Source: Paraburkholderia sp. BCC1886
GTDB taxonomy: Bacteria > Pseudomonadota > Gammaproteobacteria > Burkholderiales > Burkholderiaceae
NCBI RefSeq assembly: GCF_900996245.1
Contig: NZ_CAAJGK010000085.1
Location: forward strand, 371,140-435,139
Direction of reading: 5' to 3'
DNA: 64,000 nucleotides
Part shown: in pieces, positions 44,576-52,404 of the stretch
Layout of the letters: each line of letters opens with the position of its first letter
Position numbering within the stretch: position 1 is the stretch's first letter
Made by a program: the position numbers and the translations under genes
Notes under the pieces: model-generated
The model's database searches: none
The model's input: the letters and a program-made list of their open reading frames with translations, nothing else
What the model was told of the DNA's origin: nothing

Positions 44576-44794
44576 GTTTTTACGTTTGTCCGCGTGGGGT
44601 TGTCGCGCTATCGTGTCGTCTGCGTGCGGCGATCCTGTCTCGCGATGTCGATGGATCGTCCACGCATCATGCGCGTTGCGCATTGCGCCGCAACACGGCG
44701 GGCCGCCGTTGGGTCTTCGTCGAGTTGCCATGATTCCCGGGCATGAAGAATGCCCCATTGTCCTTATCTTTGACGCTTGACGACTGGAGACGAC

Positions 44795-45172
44795 ATGAAG
44801 GAAATCGAACCGACCGCGTGGTTTGAGCTTGCCGCCCATACGCCCGTCCGTGAAGGCTGGTACGAGGTGCAACTCACCAGCGGCGACACCGCATTTGCAA
44901 AATTCGGCGATGGTCTGTGGACCGAAAAGCCGTTGCTGGTCTTCACGCACTGGCGTGGCCTTTCCGCCGACCCGTCGACCGTGCCCGAAGCCGAAGCGGA
45001 AACCATCAGCGCCGAAGCAACCGCCGCGCAAGGCGTGCGCGCCGCGTGGAACGCATTCTTCCCGGGACTCGGCGAAGAACAGCACAAGCCGCTCGATGCA
45101 CTGCCGAATGGGAACGCGGGTACCGCGGCTACCACAGGGACTTCCGGCACGACGGGCAAAGCGCCGCATTGA
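44795..45172 (+). CDS. Conserved hypothetical protein
   Basis: A 125-residue soluble protein with no domain I can name. The first 60 residues look folded (EIEPTAWFELAAHTPVREGWYEVQLTSGDTAFAKFGDGLWTEKPLLVFTHWRGL), with many aromatic residues; the middle is acidic and helical; the end is a Gly/Thr/Ala-rich tail. Start at ATG 44795 is supported by GGAGA upstream. The leading Trp-rich part resembles short phage or cell-surface beta domains, but I make no claim. It stands alone between the MocR and flavin reductase genes. Confidence 0.7.
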   Translation: MKEIEPTAWFELAAHTPVREGWYEVQLTSGDTAFAKFGDGLWTEKPLLVFTHWRGLSADPSTVPEAEAETISAEATAAQGVRAAWNAFFPGLGEEQHKPLDALPNGNAGTAATTGTSGTTGKAPH

Positions 45173-45277
45173 GAGATGGAGGTATGCGACGCATCGGCCA
45201 GACGTCGGCGTGGCCGACGTCTGGCGCGACCATGACGCTACAATCGCGTTCATTCTTCTGACGCGGAAAACGTACGC

Positions 45278-45841
45278 ATGGACATTATCCGGGAGCCCGT
45301 GGAATTGCCGCGGGCTACGCAGTTACTGAATCACGGGCCGGTGACGATCATCACCAGCGCGCACGGCGGACGGGCCAATGTCATGGCCGCATCGTGGGCG
45401 ATGCCGCTCGACTTCGATCCACCGAAAGTCGTCGTGGTGGTGGACCGGCCGACTCTCACACGGGAACTCATCGAAGCGGGCGGCGTGTTCGGACTGCAAC
45501 TGCCGAGCCGTGGCTTCGCCGCAGAGACGCTCGCGGTCGGCTCGAATCGCGGCGCCGATCTCGACAAATTTTCGGCGTTCGATCTCGAGACATTCCCAGC
45601 GCAACGTATCGACGTGCCGATGCTGGCGGGGTGCATCGTGTGGCTCGAATGCAAGGTGATACCGGACGATAGCCAACGCCACGATCTGATCATCGGCGAG
45701 GTGGTGGCGGCCTATGCGGACAAGCGCGTGTATTCGAATAACCGCTGGCACTTCGGCGACGACCCCGATTTGCGTACGTGTCACTACGTGGCGGGCGGGA
45801 CGTTCTTTGCAACGGGTGAGGCGTTCGAAGTAGGCACGTAG
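45278..45841 (+). CDS. Flavin reductase-like domain protein
   Basis: A 187-residue protein with the split-barrel FMN-binding fold of the flavin reductase-like family. Features are NHGPVTIITSAHGGRANVMAASWAMPLDFDPPKVVVVVD, where the flavin-binding strand sits, and the later LAGCIVWLECKVIPDDSQRHDLIIGEVVAAYAD. These proteins reduce flavin with NAD(P)H or bind FMN for another enzyme. It is probably a single-gene unit. The promoter of the Thr leader begins 37 bp after its stop, so the synthetase gene downstream has its own start of transcription. Confidence 0.88.
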   Translation: MDIIREPVELPRATQLLNHGPVTIITSAHGGRANVMAASWAMPLDFDPPKVVVVVDRPTLTRELIEAGGVFGLQLPSRGFAAETLAVGSNRGADLDKFSAFDLETFPAQRIDVPMLAGCIVWLECKVIPDDSQRHDLIIGEVVAAYADKRVYSNNRWHFGDDPDLRTCHYVAGGTFFATGEAFEVGT

Positions 45842-45877
45842 GCCTTCGACGATACGCGAGTCTGTTCAGCCGATGGG

Positions 45878-45907
45878 TTGACGTATCGCGACCGCATCCT
45901 TTATTGT
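45878..45907 (+). promoter_or_regulatory. Candidate sigma-70 promoter of the thr attenuator
   Basis: TTGACG (45878-45883), an 18-base spacer and TATTGT (45902-45907). The expected transcription start, about seven bases after the -10 box, falls on or next to the A of the leader-peptide ATG at 45915. Confidence 0.6.
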
Positions 45908-45914
45908 CGTGCCC

Positions 45915-46001
45915 ATGGACTTCCACCTCGTTCCCTTCGCTGCCATCACCACCACGACGACCACCTTCACAGGCGGGTCGTCTGGAGATTGCGCACGCTA
46001 G
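45915..46001 (+). CDS. Threonine-rich leader peptide (28 residues)
   Basis: A short frame from ATG 45915 to TAG 46001. The peptide begins MDFHLVPFAA and continues ITTTTTTFTGG: codons 12-17 are ACC ACC ACG ACG ACC ACC and codon 19 is ACA, so seven of eight consecutive codons encode Thr. This is the pattern of amino-acid attenuator leaders such as that of the enterobacterial thr operon. There is no Shine-Dalgarno sequence before the ATG; the candidate promoter places the transcript 5' end at the ATG itself, which would make it leaderless. It ends 22 bases before a strong terminator hairpin and 116 bases before a threonyl-tRNA synthetase gene. Confidence 0.82.
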   Translation: MDFHLVPFAAITTTTTTFTGGSSGDCAR

Positions 46002-46063
46002 AAGCACGAAGCCGTGGCATTCCCCGAAGGCCCCGCCGGAAACGGACGGGGCCTTCGGCATTT
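45956..46063 (+). promoter_or_regulatory. Threonine transcription attenuator with alternative hairpins
   Basis: Four RNA strands can be drawn. Strand 1 GACGACC (45956-45962, inside the Thr codons) pairs perfectly with strand 2 GGTCGTC (45976-45982). Strand 2 region GGCGGG (45972-45977) can instead pair with CCCGCC (46032-46037), helped by weaker pairs of 45979-45985 with 46024-46030. That competes with the 3:4 terminator at 46024-46058. A ribosome stalled at Thr codons would cover strand 1, free strand 2, and block the terminator; a ribosome reaching the stop codon would allow termination. The gene controlled is the threonyl-tRNA synthetase at 46118. Confidence 0.78.
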
Positions 46064-46065
46064 CT
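46024..46065 (+). terminator. Attenuator terminator hairpin
   Basis: Perfect 12-bp GC-rich stem (46024-46035 with 46047-46058, left arm CCGAAGGCCCCG), extended across a single A bulge by CCG/CGG closing a GAAA tetraloop, then CATTTCT. The T run is short, but the stem is very stable. Confidence 0.8.
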
Positions 46066-46117
46066 GGACCTCCGTTTGCGGCGTCATCTGCAATATCGAA
46101 CCCAACGGAGCGTCTTT

Positions 46118-47344
46118 ATGAACGACATCGACCATCGCGTACTCGGTAACCGGCTCGACCTTTTTCACCAGCAGGAAGAGGGCGCCGGCATGGTCTTCTG
46201 GCATCCACGCGGATGGGAGTTGTACCGCGTGCTCGAAGACTTTATTCGCGCCCGTATGCGTCGCGCCGGCTTCCGCGAAATTCGCACGCCGCAATTGCTT
46301 GCGCGTTCTCTGTGGGAAAAGAGCGGACATTGGGAGAAATTCGGCGCGGCCATGTATTCGCTCGCCGGTGCCGAAGCAGGGCGCGCACTGAGCCTCAAGC
46401 CGATGAGTTGTCCGTGTCACGTGCAGGTGTTCAACCAGCGGGTGCGGTCGTATCGCGATTTGCCCGTGCGGTATAGCGAGTTCGGCGCCTGTCATCGCGA
46501 CGAACCGTCGGGGTCGCTGGAAGGGCTCAAGCGCACGCGCGCTTTCGTGCAGGACGATGCCCACGTGTTTTGCGCCGAGGTGCAAATCGAAGCCGAGGTC
46601 GTCGGATTCTGCGACCTTTTGCGTGGCGTGTACGAGGACCTTGGCTTCGCGGCCTTCGAGGTGGCGCTGGCCACGCGGCCCGCGATGCGTGCGGGCAACG
46701 ACGACGTGTGGGATCGCGCGGAAGAGGCGCTCGCGAATGCGGCGCGTGCCGCCGGTCTGGTGTTCGACGTGCTGGAAGGCGAGGGCGCGTTCTACGGCCC
46801 CAAGCTGGAGTTTCATCTCGTGGATAGCCGCGGACGCAGTTGGCAATGCGGCACGGTGCAACTCGATTTCGTGCTGCCCGAGCGACTCGATGCGGAATTC
46901 GTCGACGCGCGCGATGAACGCGTGCGGCCGGTGATGATTCATCACGCGGTGTTGGGCAGCATGGAGCGTTTTATCGCAATGCTGCTCGAACATGATGAAG
47001 GCTGGCTGCCGGCATGGCTCGCGCCGGAGCAGATCGTGGTGGCGACGATCAGCGAAGCGAATGTCGCTTATGCGCGTGAAGCGATGCAGGCACTCGAGGA
47101 CGTGGGATTACGCACGGCGCTCGATAGCCGGCCGGAGCGGCTGGAGAAGAAGATTGTCGACGCACGCGAGCAGCGGGTGCCGTTTCTGGTCGTGCTGGGT
47201 TCGCGAGACGAGCGGGATCGGACGATGAGTATCCGCTTGCGTAACGGAGAACAGGTGACGCTTGCATTCGAACAAGGCGTCGAGTATCTGGTTGCGGCGG
47301 CGCGTGTTCCGGGCAGCCGCTTACGTCGGGAAGCGGCTGCATGA
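46118..47344 (+). CDS. Short threonyl-tRNA synthetase paralogue lacking TGS and editing domains
   Basis: A 408-residue class II synthetase that charges tRNA-Thr. It begins exactly where the catalytic domain of full-length ThrRS begins (DHRVLGNRLDLFHQQEEGAGMVFWHP), so the N-terminal TGS and Ser-editing domains (about 240 residues in E. coli) are absent. Motif 2 is FGACHRDEPSGSLEGL, motif 3 GSMERFIAMLLE. The zinc ligands are Cys98, His149 and His275. One oddity is CPCH at 98-101, where most ThrRS have CPGH. The anticodon-binding domain (about 300-405) is complete. GGAG lies 7 bases before the ATG. Control by the Thr leader suggests induction on low Thr-tRNA. Alternatively it could be an antibiotic-tolerant copy. 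The housekeeping thrS is not in this window. Confidence 0.92.
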   Translation: MNDIDHRVLGNRLDLFHQQEEGAGMVFWHPRGWELYRVLEDFIRARMRRAGFREIRTPQLLARSLWEKSGHWEKFGAAMYSLAGAEAGRALSLKPMSCPCHVQVFNQRVRSYRDLPVRYSEFGACHRDEPSGSLEGLKRTRAFVQDDAHVFCAEVQIEAEVVGFCDLLRGVYEDLGFAAFEVALATRPAMRAGNDDVWDRAEEALANAARAAGLVFDVLEGEGAFYGPKLEFHLVDSRGRSWQCGTVQLDFVLPERLDAEFVDARDERVRPVMIHHAVLGSMERFIAMLLEHDEGWLPAWLAPEQIVVATISEANVAYAREAMQALEDVGLRTALDSRPERLEKKIVDAREQRVPFLVVLGSRDERDRTMSIRLRNGEQVTLAFEQGVEYLVAAARVPGSRLRREAAA

Positions 47345-47372
47345 GTTGCTGTGTCAGGCGTCGATAGCCAGG

Positions 47373-48164
47373 TCAATGCGACGGACCGCGTACGCGATCG
47401 ATTTGATCGTTGAGGCGGGCAACCGAGTTGGCGAGAAACGCGACTCGGGCGTCGAGACGCGAAAGCAGCAGTGTCACGATGAGAATGGCAAACGCGAATG
47501 AAATCACGGCGGCGGCGAGCCATTGCGGCTTGATGCCGTTCGCCGCGCCGCAAATCGAGCCAACCGGGAAATTCGCCGCGGCCATGCCGGTGTAGTGCAT
47601 GCCGGCGATGGCGATGCCCATCACGCAGGCTGCGCCGATCCGCTTGGACATCACGTGTTTCTGGTCAGTGCCGCGCAGCGTATGGGCGACCCACAGCGCG
47701 GCGGTGGAGGCGACGATCGCAATGACGAGCGATGCTGCGACGACGGATGGCGTGTATTGAATGGCGGGGTCCATCAGCATCGCGGCCATGCCCATGTAAT
47801 GCATGCCGGCGATACCGACACCCATCAGCACGCCAGCCGCGAGCAAATGGGTCACCTTCAAACGTTTGCGCGTGACGATGTGTAAAGCGAACCAGGAGAC
47901 GAGTACTGCGATGAGAAGCGAATAGCAGGTAATGGCGAGGTCGTAGCCGATTGGAATGCTAAGAGAAAAAGACAGCATTCCGATGAAGTGCATCGACCAG
48001 ATACCGATGCCCATTGCCAGCGCACCCGCTGCGAGCCAGACATGGCGGGCGCGAGCGTAGGCGAGGATGGAAAGCCGGTCGGCGAGATCGATTGCCGTGA
48101 AGGAGGCAAGTGTCGCGACGATCAGGGAAATGGCGACCAGACCAAAGTTATAGCTGCTCTGCAT
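47373..48164 (-). CDS. Stand-alone MHYT-domain membrane sensor
   Basis: A 263-residue protein with seven predicted membrane helices and three MHYT-type motifs: SMHFIGML, GMHYMGMAAM and GMHYTGMAA. The His and Met residues are proposed to bind a metal such as copper and sense gases or redox state. No GGDEF, EAL or kinase domain is attached and the protein stops after a short basic tail, so its output is unclear. It converges with the synthetase gene (stops 28 bp apart). A perfect 18-bp palindrome lies about 90 bp upstream of its start. Confidence 0.88.
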   Translation of the reverse strand: MQSSYNFGLVAISLIVATLASFTAIDLADRLSILAYARARHVWLAAGALAMGIGIWSMHFIGMLSFSLSIPIGYDLAITCYSLLIAVLVSWFALHIVTRKRLKVTHLLAAGVLMGVGIAGMHYMGMAAMLMDPAIQYTPSVVAASLVIAIVASTAALWVAHTLRGTDQKHVMSKRIGAACVMGIAIAGMHYTGMAAANFPVGSICGAANGIKPQWLAAAVISFAFAILIVTLLLSRLDARVAFLANSVARLNDQIDRVRGPSH

Positions 48165-48250
48165 GGTGGGGCTCTTTTTTAAAAGCTCGATTAATCGTTG
48201 TCGACAGTTCGGGACGGCCTCTCTACCGGCGAGAACTGGGCTGCTGTTGG

Positions 48251-48268
48251 CCGCACTGGCCAGTGCGG
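48251..48268. repeat. Perfect 18-bp palindrome upstream of the MHYT gene
   Basis: CCGCACTGGCCAGTGCGG, fully self-complementary without spacer, in the 206-bp gap between the TPR gene end and the MHYT start. It may be a regulator site for the MHYT gene or a cruciform/terminator hairpin for the region. Confidence 0.6.
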
Positions 48269-48370
48269 TGATTCGTTTTGCATTTATTTGCCGCGCGGTG
48301 GAATTCGCGGTGCGCTGATTTTAGATCAAGTTGAAAGGAAATTCACTGACGAATGGATCGAATTTACCTT

Positions 48371-50068
48371 TCAGATCGCGCAGTGGTTTTTGGAGCGACT
48401 ACACCATTCGATCAGCGCGTCCCGCACTTCGTCGATGACATGTTCCCATTGGCCGAGGTCGTGTTGACGGAAGAGGCGCATCGATGGGTACCAGGGGCTA
48501 TCGGTGCGGTGTTGTAGCCAGCGCCATTGCGCGTAGGCGGGGATGAGAACCCAGACGGGCAGACCGGCGGCGCCCGCGAGATGAGCGACGGAAGTGTCGA
48601 CGGTTATTAACAGGTCGAGCGTATTCAGTATTGCGAGCGTGTCGGAAAAATCGCCGATATCCGGTCCGAGCGTGTGCAGATCGACAGTGCCCGACAGTGC
48701 TTCACTTTCGCATTCGGTTTCGCCTTTCTGAAGCGAGAACCATGATGTGCCGGGAACTTCGAACAGTGGTTTGAATGCGTCGAGATGGATCGAGCGGAAG
48801 CGGTCGAGGAGACTGTTGGGACCACCTGACCATACGATGCCAATTCGTCGCCCGTCGTCTGGACGGCGTGAAGGTGAGATGTTTTCGATCCGGCTTTGCC
48901 AGGTATCGGTGAGATGAGGTGGGACGGAAATATAGGGCATAGCGATGGGCAGCATCGCGATGTTGAGTTTCATATGCTCGGGCATTCTCTGCATATGACT
49001 CCAATAGTCGTAAGGGCCGGACGGCAACGTCGTGAAAACGGTCCTTATGCAGGTCATGCTCGCGGCGATGCGGGCGATGGGTTCGCTCACCATCACATCG
49101 ACAACGGCGCCGTTCCCTTGAAGCCAATGAGCAAACCGGATGAACTGGATTTCGTCGCCGCGCCCCTGTTCGCCGACGAGCAAGAACTCGCATCCTTTCA
49201 CTGCTTCTCCATTCCACACGCGGAAGTCGGGGAAGACTCGAGTGTGCCGTGCCGCGGGTAGCGTATAGAGAAGGTTGCTACGCGCCCAACCTTCTCGATA
49301 CTCGCTTTCGTTGAGTTCGAGCCAGGCTAGCTGGATTTGCAGAGTCGGATCGTGTGGTGCCAGGCGGACTGCTTCGTTGCTATGAACCAGAGCTTCGGCG
49401 ACTTTGCCACGTACGCTGAGTGCGTGCGCGGCATAGTGGTGCAGTTTGGCGTTTGTTGGATGCGTGGCCAATCCGTTGATGGCGACGGTCAACATCTCGG
49501 CGAACCGGTCGTGATGGTAGAGCGTCAGACATAGTAATTCCAGCGTGCCGATATCGTTTGAATGCGACGCTTGAATCTGCAGCGCGGTTTTGTGTAGTGC
49601 GGTGATATCGTCGACTTTAGCGAGTGCATCGATCAGATCGAAACCGTCTTGCGGAGAAGATGGGTCGAGTGACCATGCTTGCAGCCAATAGTCTGCGGCT
49701 TCCCTGGTTTCACCGAGTTCGGCGTTGATGCGGGCGAGGTTACGAATGGCGTGGTGGAGGCCGGGTGCCAAAAAGAGCGCTTGCTCGTAATGGCTTTTTG
49801 CTTCGACGAGTCGCCCGGCGAGCTTTAGGCAATCAGCGAGATTGCGATGCAAGGTTGCGGTGTTTCCGGATAGTTGAAGAGCACGGTGGTAGAACGCTTC
49901 GGCGCGGATGTAATCCCCGCGCATGGCTGCTACGAGGCCTGCGTGTTCCCAAAGGTCTGCCCGGTCTGGAGCGGATTGGAGCGCGAGATTGAGATGGGTG
50001 TGGGCGTCGGCTAAACGTGCAGCGGAAAAAGCGGCGTCGGCCGACGGAGTGTGGGAGTTGAAAATCAC
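48371..50068 (-). CDS. TPR protein with glycosyltransferase-9-like C-terminal domain
   Basis: A 565-residue soluble protein. Residues about 10-260 are tetratricopeptide repeats (for example DLWEHAGLVAAMRGDYIRAEAFYHRALQLSG and TLHRNLADCLKLAGRLVEAKSHYEQAL). The C-terminal half has VGEQGRGDEIQFIRFAHWL, RIGIVWSGGPNSLLDRFRSIHLDAF and TVDTSVAHLAGAAGLPVWVLIPA, resembling ADP-heptose:LPS heptosyltransferase-type folds. Such fusions are linked to surface glycosylation, often of flagellin or pili, but no such genes are near. The start codon is GTG. Its base composition is visibly less GC-rich than its neighbours, so recent acquisition is possible. Confidence 0.82.
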   Translation of the reverse strand: MIFNSHTPSADAAFSAARLADAHTHLNLALQSAPDRADLWEHAGLVAAMRGDYIRAEAFYHRALQLSGNTATLHRNLADCLKLAGRLVEAKSHYEQALFLAPGLHHAIRNLARINAELGETREAADYWLQAWSLDPSSPQDGFDLIDALAKVDDITALHKTALQIQASHSNDIGTLELLCLTLYHHDRFAEMLTVAINGLATHPTNAKLHHYAAHALSVRGKVAEALVHSNEAVRLAPHDPTLQIQLAWLELNESEYREGWARSNLLYTLPAARHTRVFPDFRVWNGEAVKGCEFLLVGEQGRGDEIQFIRFAHWLQGNGAVVDVMVSEPIARIAASMTCIRTVFTTLPSGPYDYWSHMQRMPEHMKLNIAMLPIAMPYISVPPHLTDTWQSRIENISPSRRPDDGRRIGIVWSGGPNSLLDRFRSIHLDAFKPLFEVPGTSWFSLQKGETECESEALSGTVDLHTLGPDIGDFSDTLAILNTLDLLITVDTSVAHLAGAAGLPVWVLIPAYAQWRWLQHRTDSPWYPSMRLFRQHDLGQWEHVIDEVRDALIEWCSRSKNHCAI

Positions 50069-50563
50069 GGCGCCCTAAAATTCGTGTTGGCATAACGGAA
50101 ATTCAGCGACCGGAGTCGTGGGCCTTTTCTGACCGAGCATTCTGGGTTGCCAGATGACGTGGAACAATCAGCCGCCCCCGCTAGCCACGTAGGACGAAAC
50201 GCAAAGAGCCTCCAGAATTTTCAGCAGCACAAATCACAAATCAAAGAAAAAACAAGGAGCGCAGAAGTACCGAAAAAAAACACGGGGGGCGCGCGAAGCG
50301 CCGCCGGAAGAATGACTGCTGTGTCACTAACGTGGAATGTGCGAGAACACAGATTCCAGATGGACCACTACCGAGGAAACGCCGCGGTTCCCGCTTAAGA
50401 ATTAGCGGTGTGAGCCGCTTTCTCTTGCTTACTTCTCTTTGCGGCGGCAAAGAGAAGTAAGTGCCCCCCCGCACAGGGGGAACACTAATAGACCACTACC
50501 AAATCAAGGAAAGGCCAAAGAAATCCAGACCAAACAAAATACCCTAGTGTAACGAAATAACCC
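50069..50563. other. Less GC-rich intergenic region without genes
   Basis: About 495 bases between the TPR and GlxA genes. It has A-rich tracts around 50240-50285, the palindromic repeat at 50428-50481, and no frame that looks like a protein. Composition differs from the flanking genes. Confidence 0.6.
50428..50481. repeat. Dispersed palindromic (REP-like) repeat
   Basis: Perfect 15-bp stem CTTACTTCTCTTTGC with its complement around a GGCG loop (50428-50461), then a second small hairpin CCCCC-GCACA-GGGGG type (50464-50481). Sequences of this form occur in many intergenic spaces of Paraburkholderia, as I recall, so this is probably one copy of a dispersed repeat. Confidence 0.75.
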
Positions 50564-51562
50564 TCATTCCACCCCCACCTCCTCCCCCACCCGAACCCCA
50601 CTAGACCGAAACCTCTCCCGATACTCCGCAGGATTAATCTGCAACCGCCGTTGAAAAATCCTCCGAAACCCATCCGTATTCTCAAACCCACACCGCCTCG
50701 CAATCTCCCTCAACGGCAAGTTAGAAGACTCCAGAAAATGCCTCGCCGCATCAATCCGGGCATGACTCAAAAAAGTCATCGGCGTCACGCCACATTCCTT
50801 GACAAAAGTCCGCGACAGATTCCGCACACTCATATGCACCCGCTCGGCGAGCGACCCCACCGTATGTTCGACACTCAGGTTATCGAGCATGTACTGCTGC
50901 AACGCCAGCGTCTGTGAAGAAGGCGAAGCCTGCACCTCCAGCAGCGGACTAAACTGCGACTGCCCACCCGCACGCCGCAAATACACCACCAGATACTTCG
51001 CAACATCCAGCGCCATCTGCCGCCCAAAATCATCCTCGATCATGGCAAGCGACAAATCGATTCCCGCCGTCACCCCAGCGGTCGTGAAAATACTCCCGTC
51101 CTGCACATAAATATGATCCGGCTCGATCCGCGCCCGCGGAAAAGTCGCCGCGAGCCGCGGCACATCCATCCAATGTGTGGTGACCACACGATTGTCGAGC
51201 AACCCCGCCGACCCCAGCGCAAACAGTCCATTGCAAATCGCCGACATGCGCCGGCAACGCTTATGCTGATCCTTAAGCCATCCGCTCAGCGCAGGATCGT
51301 CGAACGCTTCGAAAATACCCAAACCGCCCGGCACGATAATCGTGTCGAACTCCGGACACACATCGAAAATCGTGCGATCCGGCACGATGGTCAAACCACT
51401 CGACGATTGCAGACTCCCGCGCGTCGTGCCCACCGTCAGCATTTCATATTCCGATTCGCCCTTGCTGAGTATCTTCACTTCAGCAAAGGCATCCTTCGGG
51501 CCGGCAATGTCGAGCAACTGGAAACCCGGAAAAACCACCATGCCGATTTTGATTCGTTTCAC
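50564..51562 (-). CDS. GlxA family AraC-type regulator
   Basis: A 332-residue regulator. An N-terminal DJ-1/PfpI-like domain (residues about 1-185: GMVVFPGFQLLDIAGPKDAF, IIVPGGLG, SAICNGLFALGSAGLLDNRVVTTHW) with Cys in AICNG is followed by an AraC DNA-binding domain (SLAERVHMSVRNLSRTFVKECGVTPMTFLSHARIDAARHFLE, EIARRCGFENTDGFRRIFQRRLQINPAEYRERF). The start is GTG with GGAGA upstream. It lies 61 bp downstream of CbtA on the same strand, at the end of the nitrile hydratase cluster, and might regulate it. Known GlxA relatives control nitrogen-compound use, which is compatible. Confidence 0.88.
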   Translation of the reverse strand: MKRIKIGMVVFPGFQLLDIAGPKDAFAEVKILSKGESEYEMLTVGTTRGSLQSSSGLTIVPDRTIFDVCPEFDTIIVPGGLGIFEAFDDPALSGWLKDQHKRCRRMSAICNGLFALGSAGLLDNRVVTTHWMDVPRLAATFPRARIEPDHIYVQDGSIFTTAGVTAGIDLSLAMIEDDFGRQMALDVAKYLVVYLRRAGGQSQFSPLLEVQASPSSQTLALQQYMLDNLSVEHTVGSLAERVHMSVRNLSRTFVKECGVTPMTFLSHARIDAARHFLESSNLPLREIARRCGFENTDGFRRIFQRRLQINPAEYRERFRSSGVRVGEEVGVE

Positions 51563-51622
51563 AGCCGTATCTCCGCGATGGTGGTACGAGTAGAAAGCGT
51601 CAAGTCAGTCTATCCGTAATCA

Positions 51623-52390
51623 TCAGGCCCGACCATCGGCCATAAAACTTCGCGCAAGACGCGCTTGTGCAGCCAAATCGTGCGTCGAGGGCAGGCACCG
51701 TTCGGCTAATGCGCCGAACAGCAAACCGATGGTCGTCCACAGAATGGCCTGCATGCCGAGCGCCGCCAGACGAAATTGCCACAGTAACGAAGCGGGAAAT
51801 GCAGAGGGAACTTCGTTGATAGCCGGCAGCGCGATTTCCACCGCGGCGATCACCACCACGAACACTGCGCCCGCCACGATCGACGCGTTCCATGCACCCA
51901 ACCGCGTCAACGCAAACCGCCTGATCTGCAACGACAACACCATCGTCGCAAGGGACACGGCGATCATCAGAAAGTACAAGCCCGTTCGATAGCCGATCGT
52001 GTCGGGGTCGCCGACCGATGGCGGGTTCGCCGGATACTTCAGGTTCGGCACGACCGAAAGCGCGATGAACGCCGCCACGGCGAGACTCGCCGACAGCGCC
52101 CGCGCTCCGCTGCGTCCCGCACGGCCATAAGCGTAAGCGAAGGTCAGGGCGAACAGGCCGCCGAACGCCGCGCCATAGCTCACCACACCGGTCGCGAGAC
52201 CGAGGCCCGCTTGCGTGGCGCGGCTGACGAGTTCCGGCTCGGGCGCTTCGCCGCGCGCGGCGGCCTCGTGCGACTCGAAGGAGATCGCCTGGTCCACGCG
52301 GGGCTCGCCCGCGATCTTCGCAAACCCGAACGTCACCAATCCGGCGACGACGCCCGCGAGCATTCCACGTACCAACAGTTTTCCGACCAT
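51623..52390 (-). CDS. cbtA: Cobalt transporter subunit CbtA
   Basis: A 255-residue inner-membrane protein of the CbtA family, with hydrophobic segments from the N-terminus (LLVRGMLAGVVAGLVTFGFAKIAGEP) through LKYPANPPSVGDPDTIGYRTGLYFLMIAVSL to the C-terminus. Together with the small CbtB it forms a cobalt uptake system known mainly from cobalamin loci. Here it is the last gene of the nitrile hydratase operon, 14 bp after CbtB, so its task is most likely to supply cobalt to that enzyme. No cobalamin riboswitch was seen. Confidence 0.88.
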   Translation of the reverse strand: MVGKLLVRGMLAGVVAGLVTFGFAKIAGEPRVDQAISFESHEAAARGEAPEPELVSRATQAGLGLATGVVSYGAAFGGLFALTFAYAYGRAGRSGARALSASLAVAAFIALSVVPNLKYPANPPSVGDPDTIGYRTGLYFLMIAVSLATMVLSLQIRRFALTRLGAWNASIVAGAVFVVVIAAVEIALPAINEVPSAFPASLLWQFRLAALGMQAILWTTIGLLFGALAERCLPSTHDLAAQARLARSFMADGRA

Positions 52391-52404
52391 GACGACCTCG
52401 TTGA

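Noticed and set aside
45842..46117. T-box riboswitch upstream of the ThrRS gene
   Set aside because: No T-box sequence or specifier-loop architecture; T-boxes are mainly a Gram-positive feature. The Thr-rich leader peptide explains the structure better.
50485..50703. A 72-codon Gly/Phe-rich minus-strand frame overlapping the end of the GlxA gene
   Set aside because: Composition is low-complexity and it overlaps the conserved end of the regulator in another frame.
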